Below, in pieces: positions 16,850 through 24,492 of a stretch of 25,648 bases of DNA (position 1 is its first letter; each line of letters begins with the position of its first letter). The position numbers and the translations under genes were made by a program. Below the pieces are notes generated by a model, which was not told the DNA's origin, ran no database searches, and saw only the letters and a list, made by a program, of their open reading frames with translations. Origin of the DNA: a virus; the IMG/VR virus record IMGVR_UViG_3300037584_005881, positions 1 to 25,648 of that record; one strand, written 5' to 3'.

Positions 16850-17167
16850 ATGCCAACAGTAACGCAAATCGGTAGAACAAATGTCAGTGGAACAAGACTT
16901 ACATTCGTAGTAGACATAACAGGATTATCAGCAACCCATTCAAATGCAGGGGAGACAGTAGACTTCGGTGCAACTTTAGGGTTAAAAACAGTAGAAAATG
17001 TTCAATTAAACCCTGAGAGTGGATATGTGTTTTCTTATGACATATCAACTAAAAATCTAGTTGCACTTGGGCAAGACGATGGATCAACCGTGAGCCTTGT
17101 ACTGCCTTCCGCACAAGACTTGTCAACTTTGACAGTTAGAGCATTAATAACAGGCACCCGAGCGTGA
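16850..17167 (+). CDS. Small beta-rich hypothetical virion protein (105 aa)
   Basis: Not recognised. It is 105 residues, almost entirely predicted strands, with acidic loops. Start ATG 16850 has GGATGTGA at 16837-16844 with a 5-base gap; an in-frame GTG at 16841 is inside this site and is rejected. It opens much like the 135-residue protein after the capsid gene (short Met-x-Thr-Val start and a beta-rich body), though they do not look clearly homologous. A decoration or head-completion role is possible. The stop codon lies next to a hairpin that hides the next gene's start region. Confidence 0.85.
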   Translation: MPTVTQIGRTNVSGTRLTFVVDITGLSATHSNAGETVDFGATLGLKTVENVQLNPESGYVFSYDISTKNLVALGQDDGSTVSLVLPSAQDLSTLTVRALITGTRA

Positions 17168-17181
17168 GGAGGGAGCCTCCT
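17167..17181 (+). promoter_or_regulatory. Hairpin hiding the ribosome binding site and TTG start of the zinc-ribbon gene
   Basis: AGGAGG at 17167-17172 pairs exactly with CCTCCT at 17176-17181 around a 3-base loop; a G-T pair can extend it. The 5' arm is the Shine-Dalgarno sequence, the 3' arm reaches the first base of the TTG start codon, and the upstream stop ends at 17167. Access to the start would need the upstream ribosome to open the stem. The pairing is seen; the control is inferred. Confidence 0.6.
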
Positions 17182-17522
17182 TGGCTAAATTGTCTCTTGA
17201 CACCGTTAATTTGGATGAAGCGTTTGAAATTGAGAAACGCCGTAAATCTCGTATGTTAGAGATTGCAAATACGCACAATTCATCGGTTCATGAGTCAATA
17301 GCACCATTCAGTAAAGCATGGATGGACCAAAACTCAACCGATATTCGTATGAAAATTAAAGGAAATAGTAGAATGGATATTCAAAACATTGGTTCAGGAA
17401 CAAGATGCCTAGATTGTGGAATGTTGCATTTTTGCTGGACGCCACAATGCGCTACTTGTGGAGGGCCAATGGATTATAACTTAGGGAGCCACCACTCTAA
17501 GAAAGCAAGACAGGTGGCATAA
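17181..17522 (+). CDS. Small zinc-ribbon protein (113 aa)
   Basis: The N-terminal ~65 residues are helical and charged. Residues 76-93 hold CxxC and CxxC pairs (C76, C79, C90, C93, with an extra C85), followed by a Gly-Pro turn, as in a zinc ribbon. The tail is basic and His-rich. The start is TTG 17181, supported by GAGGAGGGAG with a 5-base gap; no ATG gives comparable support. Zinc ribbons in virion clusters may bind DNA or stabilise small structural proteins. The exact role is unknown. Confidence 0.85.
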   Translation: MAKLSLDTVNLDEAFEIEKRRKSRMLEIANTHNSSVHESIAPFSKAWMDQNSTDIRMKIKGNSRMDIQNIGSGTRCLDCGMLHFCWTPQCATCGGPMDYNLGSHHSKKARQVA

Positions 17523-17538
17523 ATAATAGGGTGATATT

Positions 17539-18177
17539 ATGAATCCAAGAACAAACGACCCCACAAAATTGTGGTATGATATATTGAAAGCAGATATGAA
17601 AGAAAAGGACAAATACTGTCAAAAGCATTTTGGGTGTAAATATTCCGAATGCACCGAGAAACAAAAGTCTCAGTGTAATAGAGAGTGCGGAAAAGAAGTA
17701 AAAAAAGCCGACGATAAACCCCCTAAACAGATTAGAGACTCATCCCCTGATGCCGTCAATATATTAGAGATGGATAAAGAAGGCAAGAAGAAGAAGAAGA
17801 AGAAGAAAGGAGGTAGTATGCCCGACCTTTCAGGTGACGGTAAAGTTACAATGAAAGATGTTCTAATAGGTAGAGGCGTTGTTCCAAAGGGTAGCGACAC
17901 TAAGAAATCCGAACAAAAAAATGTAACTTGTAGCGACTGTAATTCCGATAGCGGAGGTTGTCCATCATGCTCGGAAAAACAAAAAGAAATTGCAAAAATG
18001 TTACTTGCGAAGGCAATGCCTTGCCCAATATGTGGTGCTGGACCGGGAGACGGTCCTATGGACTGTGCGGCAGGAGAACCCCCTGTGGCTTGCTCAAGAA
18101 GGATTAACGCAATGAGGCAAATAAGAAAGCCTCGAAGTAAAGACAACAAAATGAGAGTCCCTCGAAGAATGCGATAA
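17539..18177 (+). CDS. Cys-rich protein with poly-Lys tract and EF-hand/dockerin-like loop (212 aa)
   Basis: There are three Cys clusters: 27-50 (five Cys), 131-144 (CxxC...CxxC) and 162-185 (CxxC plus two Cys). All look like metal sites rather than disulfides. Residues 83-90 are eight lysines in a row, from AAG/AAA codons. Directly after is DLSGDGKVTMKD (96-107), which matches the calcium-binding loop of EF-hand or dockerin repeats (DxSGDGxVTxxD). The C-terminus is highly basic. The ATG at 17539 follows GGGTGAT at 17529-17535. A second start at 17818 has a better site (separate entry). The function is unknown; DNA or virion-interior binding is suggested by the charge. Confidence 0.85.
   Translation: MNPRTNDPTKLWYDILKADMKEKDKYCQKHFGCKYSECTEKQKSQCNRECGKEVKKADDKPPKQIRDSSPDAVNILEMDKEGKKKKKKKKGGSMPDLSGDGKVTMKDVLIGRGVVPKGSDTKKSEQKNVTCSDCNSDSGGCPSCSEKQKEIAKMLLAKAMPCPICGAGPGDGPMDCAAGEPPVACSRRINAMRQIRKPRSKDNKMRVPRRMR
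17806..17820 (+). promoter_or_regulatory. Internal ribosome binding site and ATG inside the poly-Lys gene
   Basis: AAAGGAGGT at 17806-17814 is followed by ATG at 17818, in frame with the host gene. This could give a 119-residue product (17818-18177) that starts at the EF-hand-like loop and lacks the first Cys cluster and the poly-Lys tract. The site is among the strongest in the window. Use of it is inferred; chance arising from Lys/Gly codons is the alternative. Confidence 0.4.
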
Positions 18178-18195
18178 TCGGGGGAGGTGTAATGT

Positions 18196-20097
18196 ATGCC
18201 AAGAGATTTTCACCCCGGTCATTTACCGAACAGACCACTCTATCCTGACGAGTTAGTCTATACCTCGGTATCTAAGGTTGAAGATTTCTTACAGTTACCA
18301 CTGCCTGACCCTGTTTCATTATCAGATAATACCTCCACTGCGTTAGGAAGTGCACTTGGCTTTGCAGGTGCAGACGCTTCAAAGACATTCATTAAAGTCC
18401 CAATAAGTGGGGCGGATTATAGACGCTGGGGCTATAACAAAGATGATGACATTACAATATACGATGATGCTGACGCAATGGGTTCTACGCTTAAGGTACA
18501 TGCCATTCAATCGGCAGGCTCGGGCGGTAAAGTCAATCTCATAGCATTGGATGGCTCTACAGCCTATACAACCGCCAACAACGCAGTCATACAATCAACG
18601 AGTGCAATATCTCATAGTAAAGAGCGTGGGATAAACAAAGAGCATGTAGAAAACCTGATTAAGATAAGGCAGGATTACATTGACAGCATTACAAGGATGG
18701 CATGGAGGCCGAGACTTATCAGTGATGAATATCAAAACTTTACTACATTTAAACCGTATAGAAGGAGATACTATACAGATTATGTTGGTGCCGTTTATCT
18801 CAAGAATAGGGCTGTTCAAAGAATATTAAGATTAGCAGTATGGCAAGGGGATTATTATAGAGAGTTAGCATCGAGTAGGATATGTATTCAGGTGCAACCT
18901 AATATTAGCACCCTTACCAAGAAACTAACTGAAGAATCTAATCTTTATCTCTCCCCACCAAATTCAGGGTCCTTTGCTACACTAACGGGGGCCTCGAATA
19001 ACGCCAATGCAGGCAGGTGGAATTCAGACTTTGGACAAAAAAGTGTAGCACTGGACATCGCTAAATTGATCAACGCTGAAGGTAAAGATTCAATTCAATT
19101 AGGCTCTTTAACTGATGGGGTCGATTCTGAAGGCAATGCAAGACCGTTGAATGTAAACCATGAATTTCTTGCAACAGCCAATAGTGATGAAGGAGACGGC
19201 AAGATATTGCTCAGTAGTATGCGTTCTACAGATGAGGGCGATAGTGCTACTCTTGCTTTTACATATGGAATGTCTACAACTTTAGGAAAAGGGTCTAACT
19301 CAGCAATTACAAGTTTTGCGGGTTCAACTCTTGTATTAGATGACCCATCCGAATTTGTCAAAGGGGAGTCATTAATATTCATAGAAAGCGTTGCAGGGGA
19401 CGGCATTACGCCATACAACCATGTTGGTTTTGTTAGAAGATACACCGATAATGAGGATTTCACTTTAGTTACAGATGTAACAACCACTTTCGCTGCCTAT
19501 GCTGCAAAAGGCTCTATTGCTAAATTCTCAATTACAAACGGGGGTGCCAATTACACATCACCTCCAACCGTTACAGTCACCAGCAGCACGGGTAGTGCGT
19601 TTGCTGGGACTGCTGTGGTCCATAATAACAAAGTCGTTGGTATTGCCATTTCAAATCCGGGCAGCGGTTATTTGAATACCGATGCGGTTACATTTTCCGG
19701 CGGGGGCGGCTCGGGAGCCACTGCCACGGTAAATATCTCTCGCGTTACCCAAAAGAGACTTGATACCGATGCTGTTGAGGAAAAGAGGCAGAAGGACTGG
19801 TGGTCAATGGAAGACAACGGTGCTATCATGTTCAATAACCAATACCCGTTCTTTGAAAATCACAGCCTTAAGATATGCTATATCTTTGGGGAGAGATATG
19901 TTGAAAAAACTATTGAGGACGCTTGTACTAAGTTAGTAGCCATGGACATACTAATGAGTGATGATTACACAGTCTTATTCCCTGAAGGGACAAACAACAT
20001 TGACTTGAATGCCAAAATTCAAAAATTAGATGAAGAAATAAAGCGAATGTTAATTCCATATCAAGAATCAATAATAGTAGCGGGGATGGGTGGTTAA
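18196..20097 (+). CDS. Putative head-tail connector protein with inserted beta module (633 aa)
   Basis: The N-terminus (~1-50) and the C-terminus (~520-633) have the look of a head-completion or connector protein. The last part includes EDACTKLVAMDIL, a helical pattern frequent in phage adaptor proteins. Residues ~145-210 are basic and aromatic. Residues ~444-515 hold two copies of a Gly-rich beta repeat (GGANYTSPPTVTV and GSGYLNTDAVTF followed by a GGGGSGATATV turn) that resembles repeats in many phage structural proteins. At 633 residues it is several times the size of a typical adaptor. ATG 18196 has GGAGGTG at 18183-18189. The identification rests on position and C-terminal pattern; it could be another neck protein. 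Confidence 0.8.
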   Translation: MPRDFHPGHLPNRPLYPDELVYTSVSKVEDFLQLPLPDPVSLSDNTSTALGSALGFAGADASKTFIKVPISGADYRRWGYNKDDDITIYDDADAMGSTLKVHAIQSAGSGGKVNLIALDGSTAYTTANNAVIQSTSAISHSKERGINKEHVENLIKIRQDYIDSITRMAWRPRLISDEYQNFTTFKPYRRRYYTDYVGAVYLKNRAVQRILRLAVWQGDYYRELASSRICIQVQPNISTLTKKLTEESNLYLSPPNSGSFATLTGASNNANAGRWNSDFGQKSVALDIAKLINAEGKDSIQLGSLTDGVDSEGNARPLNVNHEFLATANSDEGDGKILLSSMRSTDEGDSATLAFTYGMSTTLGKGSNSAITSFAGSTLVLDDPSEFVKGESLIFIESVAGDGITPYNHVGFVRRYTDNEDFTLVTDVTTTFAAYAAKGSIAKFSITNGGANYTSPPTVTVTSSTGSAFAGTAVVHNNKVVGIAISNPGSGYLNTDAVTFSGGGGSGATATVNISRVTQKRLDTDAVEEKRQKDWWSMEDNGAIMFNNQYPFFENHSLKICYIFGERYVEKTIEDACTKLVAMDILMSDDYTVLFPEGTNNIDLNAKIQKLDEEIKRMLIPYQESIIVAGMGG

Positions 20098-20353
20098 TTT
20101 GCTTTCTTGGGAGAGTATACTGTCAAGGCAATTAGCCATTGTTAAAACTGTTGAAACTAAATTATCTACTATCATAGCCGATGAAAAAGATTGGCGTCAA
20201 CAAACGGTTGAGCGCGAGAAACTGATGGCTGAATTGGACGACATTGAAATGAGTGAAGATGAAATCGAGGCCGTAGTAGATGCGCAAATAGATAGTAACC
20301 CCCATAGGTCTAAAATTCAAGACCTATTGAAGCAATTGTGGAGTGAGTATTAA
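20090..20353 (+). CDS. Small coiled-coil hypothetical protein (87 aa)
   Basis: Not recognised. Almost the whole chain is predicted helix, acidic, with heptad-like Leu/Ile spacing. The start is uncertain: GTG 20090 overlaps the connector gene by 8 bases, while TTG 20099 has GGGTGGT at 20088-20094 with a 4-base gap and would shorten it by three residues. The stop overlaps the next ATG (TAATG). It lies between two head-tail joining genes and is probably part of that interface or an assembly helper. Confidence 0.8.
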   Translation: MVNLLSWESILSRQLAIVKTVETKLSTIIADEKDWRQQTVEREKLMAELDDIEMSEDEIEAVVDAQIDSNPHRSKIQDLLKQLWSEY

Positions 20354-20787
20354 TGGCCAAAGATGCTATTACTGCTGTTGTAGATATGATGAAATCACAA
20401 TGGAATGTATCACCAAAACCAAGTATAGAAGACATTACTGTATTAGACCGAGGCGAAGGTAAGCGCACTCGATTACAAGACCATGATGTCATTAGAGTGT
20501 TTGAAACGGCTCACAATGAGGCGCAACCTGAATTGCTTTTTGACTTCGTCAATGAGCATGTAAATCTAACCATAGATGTTAGGACAGTCAAAGGGCGCAC
20601 CCGCCTTAGCAGTATAAGAGATGAGGTTCGGCGCATACTGCATAAGAACAGAAAGGGCGATGGTGTTAACTTTGACAGGGTAATCTTCAAGACCCGAACC
20701 GATTTGTCTGACCGTAGCAAGGGGTTGTTCCGCTACACAATGCAGGCCGAAGTGATTACATTTAGCAAAATATTAGAAACAATCTGA
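20353..20787 (+). CDS. Putative tail-completion (tail terminator) protein (144 aa)
   Basis: A mixed alpha/beta chain of the size of tail terminator proteins, which cap the head-proximal end of the tail. The segment VNLTIDVRTVKGRTRL followed by a helix SSIRDEVRRILHKNR and a final strand pair resembles this group. It lies directly before the tail tube gene, the usual place. The ATG overlaps the preceding stop (TAATG). I rate this from size, pattern and position; no single decisive motif is seen. Confidence 0.8.
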   Translation: MAKDAITAVVDMMKSQWNVSPKPSIEDITVLDRGEGKRTRLQDHDVIRVFETAHNEAQPELLFDFVNEHVNLTIDVRTVKGRTRLSSIRDEVRRILHKNRKGDGVNFDRVIFKTRTDLSDRSKGLFRYTMQAEVITFSKILETI

Positions 20788-20797
20788 GGAATGAAAA

Positions 20798-23377
20798 ATG
20801 GTAAATACAGTATTTAAAGGCGACTTAGCAGAAGTATCGTGGGGTAAAGAAACCCCACTTAGAATAATTGGCGACGGTGCCGCTACGGGGTGGTCTGTTG
20901 CCGCCCATGCGAGTTTGCCAAACACCTCGGTAATCACATTGGGGTCAAACCTGTGGCTTCACAACACCACTGTAAAAATACCTGACAATATGTTGGTCGG
21001 GTGCACTATTAAGGTTACATCAGGTTCTAATTATATAGGTGACAATTATGCTACTAAGCGTAGAGTGTATTACATTACAGCAAATGATACTACCCTCGGG
21101 ACAATAAATGTTCAACCCAGCATGGTAGGCAGTGGTAATGCGGGTGCGTCTGAAAGTTTTGTAATTGAAGGAAGAGGCTTGCCGACTCTTGAGTTAGCAA
21201 TGACTGATGCAAGTCAAAGGGTCAAGACTGATCAATTCTTTGGATTACTAAACAGTATGACTTTGCCTGAGCCGGTGATAGATGTTAGAAAGCAACACAT
21301 TGTTGGAATGGGCCGTGATGTCAATGTATTGACCAGCGGGCGAGAAACTCTATCAGGCGGTTCTATTGAATTGAATGCACATACCTTACGATGGATGAAG
21401 TATGCGCTTGGAGGCCATACCTCGATTGGTCACGGACAATTAATGACAGCAACCGGACCCATTTCGTCAGGCGGCGGAGGACCCGGAGAGGTCCATGAGG
21501 TAGCACCAAATATTGCTGTCAACACTACAGGTCTTGTTTATGGAATGGGGCTTGTACAGCCGCAGCAGTTAGACTCGAACCCTTACGAAGGAGGACAAAC
21601 TTTGACAGGTATTACTAACGCTACGCCACCAGTTTTAGTGGGGAATTCCAATGAATCTCTCACTAAGCATTTTTTGGTTGGAGCAAAGTCGGTCCCTTTC
21701 AACACATTTGACAGCGGCGCAGTCCCCAATAAAGCAGATTATGCAGGCACTATAATGGGTGATTTCTTTAGGACTCACATTGCAGTGCCCGCTGATGGAA
21801 AAGGGATTATTAGAACAGTAGACTCACTTGGAAGTACAGCATTGGTTGCTTCATCAGGTCTTGCTCAATCAGGAGTTAGATTGTTGCTTAGTGAAGTAAC
21901 TCAAGCGGGGAATATCTCATCAGCAACAGTAACAATTAGCGCACCCGATATACCCGTCGCTTCCGGCGGTATACAAGCCACTGCGGCTGTGAGCATTATC
22001 GCTAATACTATTACTGCAATTACTGTAACAGATGCTGGAGCAGGTTATACAACAAACCCAACAGTGACTATCACTCCCTCCGGTGGAGGCACAGCGTCAT
22101 ACGCCTTTGGAGGCGCAAACCTCTACAGAACCACTGCTGTTAAGAATCACTTTTCAATTACTGATTTGCTTGATTATACTGGCACAACCGCTGCATTGTT
22201 TAACCTTGCAGATGCGACACAAACCGGAGCACCAGCATACTTCCTGCCAAAACTCACAGCAGCAATCGTTGCGGGTGACGCATGGGTCACTACCTCGGCT
22301 CAAATAGCAGGGAAATTCACTGCGGGCGATTATGTTCAAATTTGTGACAAAGATGTAGTTTCTATTCCGGGTGCCGACGAGACCCTTCCAACACTAAACA
22401 AGCATGAAATTAGAAGAGTTTGTGCGGTCAACGGCGGAGTTATTTATGTTGAAGAGGCATTTCAATTTGATCATGCTATCGATTCTGTTGGTATTGAGAA
22501 ACTTCAATATGCATTTAACAACGGCAACTTGGTTCACGGCTGTCCTTCTATAGAAACAGATTCATCATCAAACTCCAATGCTGCTTCGGGGCAATTGAAG
22601 TTTGGAATAACTCACAATATATTTGGTGCAAGTCACCTGCCTTCATTTAGCATTGAACAATCTTATAGGCAAACAGATACAACGCCGGGTAGGGAACAGA
22701 TGTTAAGGTATTACAATGGGTGCAAGGTGACAAGAGCCGCATTCATGTCTGATAGCGAGGGTGAAGTTAAGGTTAACCTTGAATACGAGGCTACAAGACA
22801 TTATACTGATACGCTCAAAAAACATAACCCACATAGAATGTTTGAGAATACCGCTAATACAAGAGCGAACAGGTCCGCTTCAGGCATAGCGGTAAATGGT
22901 GAAAAGCCATACTTGTTCCAAAACCTAAGCATTGAAGCATTTGGCAGACCAGTTATTAGAGGGACACAGTTTGATTTTGAAATAACCAACAACAATACTT
23001 CAAGATACTATGTTAGAGGATATGAGGGACAGGTTTTGTCAAATGACCAAGTACAGCACGGCGGCACACATCAACCACTTGAAATCACCGAAGCACAAAG
23101 AGAATACACATTCAAATTCTCAGCAATTGTAGAAGATGATAGGTTTTGGGATGAAGTTAGAACACGAAGGCATCACAAAAACACTAACGACATTGTGTTT
23201 AGATTAAACAAAGACGCTGGTGCCGGAGGGGAGAACGCTCAGGTAACTCTATCAGATTACACTATCTTATCAGCAAAGCATCAATTACCCGATGACAAAG
23301 GTCCGGTGAATACTGAGGTAGAGTGTGCTGTCAGACATCTACAAATCAAAGAAGTCAACGCATACTTCACACTGTGA
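20798..23377 (+). CDS. Large tail tube protein with inserted domains (859 aa)
   Basis: The tail tube polymerises into the inner channel of the tail. Residues ~145-215 (LPEPVIDVRKQHIVGMGRD, then GRETLSGGSIELNAHTL and RWMKYALGG) and ~600-780 (HLPSFSIEQSYRQ, then YYNGCKVTRAAF and EGEVKVNLEYEA) match the two-part beta pattern of phage tail tube proteins. Between them, at ~375-440, sits a Gly-rich beta repeat like that in the connector. At 859 residues it is two to three times the usual size, so extra domains probably decorate the tail surface. ATG 20798 follows GAGGA at 20786-20790. It lies before the tail chaperone genes, as usual. A sheath protein is a less likely alternative. Confidence 0.82.
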   Translation: MVNTVFKGDLAEVSWGKETPLRIIGDGAATGWSVAAHASLPNTSVITLGSNLWLHNTTVKIPDNMLVGCTIKVTSGSNYIGDNYATKRRVYYITANDTTLGTINVQPSMVGSGNAGASESFVIEGRGLPTLELAMTDASQRVKTDQFFGLLNSMTLPEPVIDVRKQHIVGMGRDVNVLTSGRETLSGGSIELNAHTLRWMKYALGGHTSIGHGQLMTATGPISSGGGGPGEVHEVAPNIAVNTTGLVYGMGLVQPQQLDSNPYEGGQTLTGITNATPPVLVGNSNESLTKHFLVGAKSVPFNTFDSGAVPNKADYAGTIMGDFFRTHIAVPADGKGIIRTVDSLGSTALVASSGLAQSGVRLLLSEVTQAGNISSATVTISAPDIPVASGGIQATAAVSIIANTITAITVTDAGAGYTTNPTVTITPSGGGTASYAFGGANLYRTTAVKNHFSITDLLDYTGTTAALFNLADATQTGAPAYFLPKLTAAIVAGDAWVTTSAQIAGKFTAGDYVQICDKDVVSIPGADETLPTLNKHEIRRVCAVNGGVIYVEEAFQFDHAIDSVGIEKLQYAFNNGNLVHGCPSIETDSSSNSNAASGQLKFGITHNIFGASHLPSFSIEQSYRQTDTTPGREQMLRYYNGCKVTRAAFMSDSEGEVKVNLEYEATRHYTDTLKKHNPHRMFENTANTRANRSASGIAVNGEKPYLFQNLSIEAFGRPVIRGTQFDFEITNNNTSRYYVRGYEGQVLSNDQVQHGGTHQPLEITEAQREYTFKFSAIVEDDRFWDEVRTRRHHKNTNDIVFRLNKDAGAGGENAQVTLSDYTILSAKHQLPDDKGPVNTEVECAVRHLQIKEVNAYFTL

Positions 23378-23415
23378 GGGTAATTATTAAGCGTAATGAA
23401 GTGGTGGAGAATCAT

Positions 23416-23805
23416 ATGAGACTGACAGGGACTGTTAATATCAATGGCTCAATAGAGCCCGTAAATTGGACTATTGTAGGAAGTAAAGTAATTTCAGGTA
23501 GCGGACTTAGCGCAGACAATATCAGCGTAATGATACCGCTGCCGTCATACCTTGAGGAATCTGCTGAAGGAAGCCCAGTAATGAGGGAAGAAGCAGCAAG
23601 CAAAGACGCTGAAACAGGCGGGTATTGGGATAAAACAGTTACAGATTTAAGACTACTATGCAAGGAGAGAGGACTCGCAATTTCCGGCAACAAAACTGCT
23701 CTTGTAGAAAGATTACAAGAGTATGACTCATCAAGTGCCCCTGATGAAGTAGAAGAAACTACTAATGAGGTGAACACAGATGATAGAGCAGAATCCAGCG
23801 AATAA
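23416..23805 (+). CDS. Small protein with SAP domain (129 aa)
   Basis: The first ~45 residues form a small beta unit. Residues ~73-104 form a SAP domain: TVTDLRLLCKERGLAISGNK followed by TALVERLQEY, with the typical helix, Gly turn, Lys-Thr and second helix. SAP domains usually bind DNA or act as small protein-binding modules. The last ~25 residues are acidic. Start ATG 23416 follows GGTGGAG at 23404-23410; in-frame codons further up lie inside the tail tube gene and lack a site. It overlaps the tail chaperone gene by 26 bases. Its job in the tail module is unclear. Confidence 0.85.
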   Translation: MRLTGTVNINGSIEPVNWTIVGSKVISGSGLSADNISVMIPLPSYLEESAEGSPVMREEAASKDAETGGYWDKTVTDLRLLCKERGLAISGNKTALVERLQEYDSSSAPDEVEETTNEVNTDDRAESSE

Positions 23806-24145
23806 ATTTTTATTGAGTAACAACCCTGACTCGCATGTAGTCAAAACCCCTATGGGTGATTTATTGATATATGTGAAGCAGTTATCTTGGATCGAACAAC
23901 AAGAAGCAATGACTAAATTTGTTGATTTTAAAATGGTAGACGGTGAGCCTGCTCCTCAAATTGATTTAGGAGGTTACTGGAGATATGTGTTTCAAAAGTG
24001 CGTTGTCAAAACCGAGCCTGAAATGTCAAGTAAAGATTTGCTTAACCTAAAACCCGAGGTTGGCGCAGAAATACAGAAACATCTACCCTCGCTGACCAAG
24101 ATTGTAGAACAATTTGCTGGCGGTGAAGCAAACCCTTTGGGATAA
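23780..24145 (+). CDS. Tail assembly chaperone, zero-frame product (121 aa)
   Basis: This is called a tail assembly chaperone (role of lambda gpG) from its size, its place between the tail tube and tape measure, its mostly helical acidic chain, and the frameshift site at its end. It would coat the tape measure and guide tube subunits. ATG 23780 has GAGGTGA at 23767-23773 with a 6-base gap, inside the SAP gene. The chain ends ANPLG; the codons A AAC CCT TTG GGA TAA form the slippery run. Most ribosomes would stop here and make the short form. Confidence 0.85.
   Translation: MIEQNPANKFLLSNNPDSHVVKTPMGDLLIYVKQLSWIEQQEAMTKFVDFKMVDGEPAPQIDLGGYWRYVFQKCVVKTEPEMSSKDLLNLKPEVGAEIQKHLPSLTKIVEQFAGGEANPLG
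24130..24142 (+). promoter_or_regulatory. Programmed -1 ribosomal frameshift site
   Basis: The bases AAACCCTTTGGGA, read in the chaperone frame as A AAC CCT TTG GGA, contain three overlapping perfect X XXY YYZ heptamers: AAACCCT (24130-24136), CCCTTTG (24133-24139) and TTTGGGA (24136-24142). The zero-frame stop TAA follows at 24143. The -1 frame is open from 24127 to 24486. A slip gives a chaperone fusion (lambda gpGT role) of about 235 residues. Sequence and frames are seen; slippage itself is inferred from the known conserved arrangement. Confidence 0.8.
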
Positions 24146-24156
24146 CCTATTCCGAT

Positions 24157-24486
24157 TTGAAGCAGTATATTGACTCAGACGGGATAGACAATGCGTTCAA
24201 TTCTACACAAAGTTTTATTTTAGCACATCAAACCGTTACCTTTGCATTAGGTAAGTATTTTGGTTGCGCTCCACACGCATGGGATGACATGCCTGCTGAA
24301 AGAGTCATGTTAGACTATATCTTTATGAGAGTCGCACAGCAAACTCAAGCCGAGGAAATGGAGAATATGAAGAAAAACCTATCGAGAAAGGGGGGTTTCG
24401 GTGGAAATTCTAAAGGTGGGAGACCTGTACGCACAACTAGCGATGGTGACTACTTTGACCGTGCTAATTTGAATTTGAAGGACTGA
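24157..24486 (+). CDS. Tail assembly chaperone frameshift extension (made as fusion with the upstream gene)
   Basis: This open frame is -1 relative to the chaperone gene and continues without stop from 24127. The only possible start before it is a TTG at 24157 with no useful ribosome binding site, so it is best read as the C-terminal part of a fusion made by -1 slippage at 24130-24142. After the slip the fusion reads GITYSDLKQYIDSD and onward. It has a helical core with aromatic residues (AHQTVTFALGKYFG), a Lys/Met-rich helix, and a Gly/Arg-rich tail. In the lambda model the extension recruits tail tube subunits while the shared part binds the tape measure. It ends 6 bases before the tape measure ATG. 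Confidence 0.82.
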   Translation: MKQYIDSDGIDNAFNSTQSFILAHQTVTFALGKYFGCAPHAWDDMPAERVMLDYIFMRVAQQTQAEEMENMKKNLSRKGGFGGNSKGGRPVRTTSDGDYFDRANLNLKD

Positions 24487-24492
24487 ATCTAA

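Noticed and set aside
17670-18149. Antisense open frame of 159 codons with a poly-Phe stretch
   Set aside because: The Phe run is the antisense of the poly-Lys codons. The apparent membrane segment is an artefact.
24157-24159. TTG as an independent start for the second chaperone frame
   Set aside because: No ribosome binding site lies at a useful distance (the nearest GGGAT is about 13 bases away), and the frame is open upstream into the slippery run. Fusion by -1 shift explains it better.
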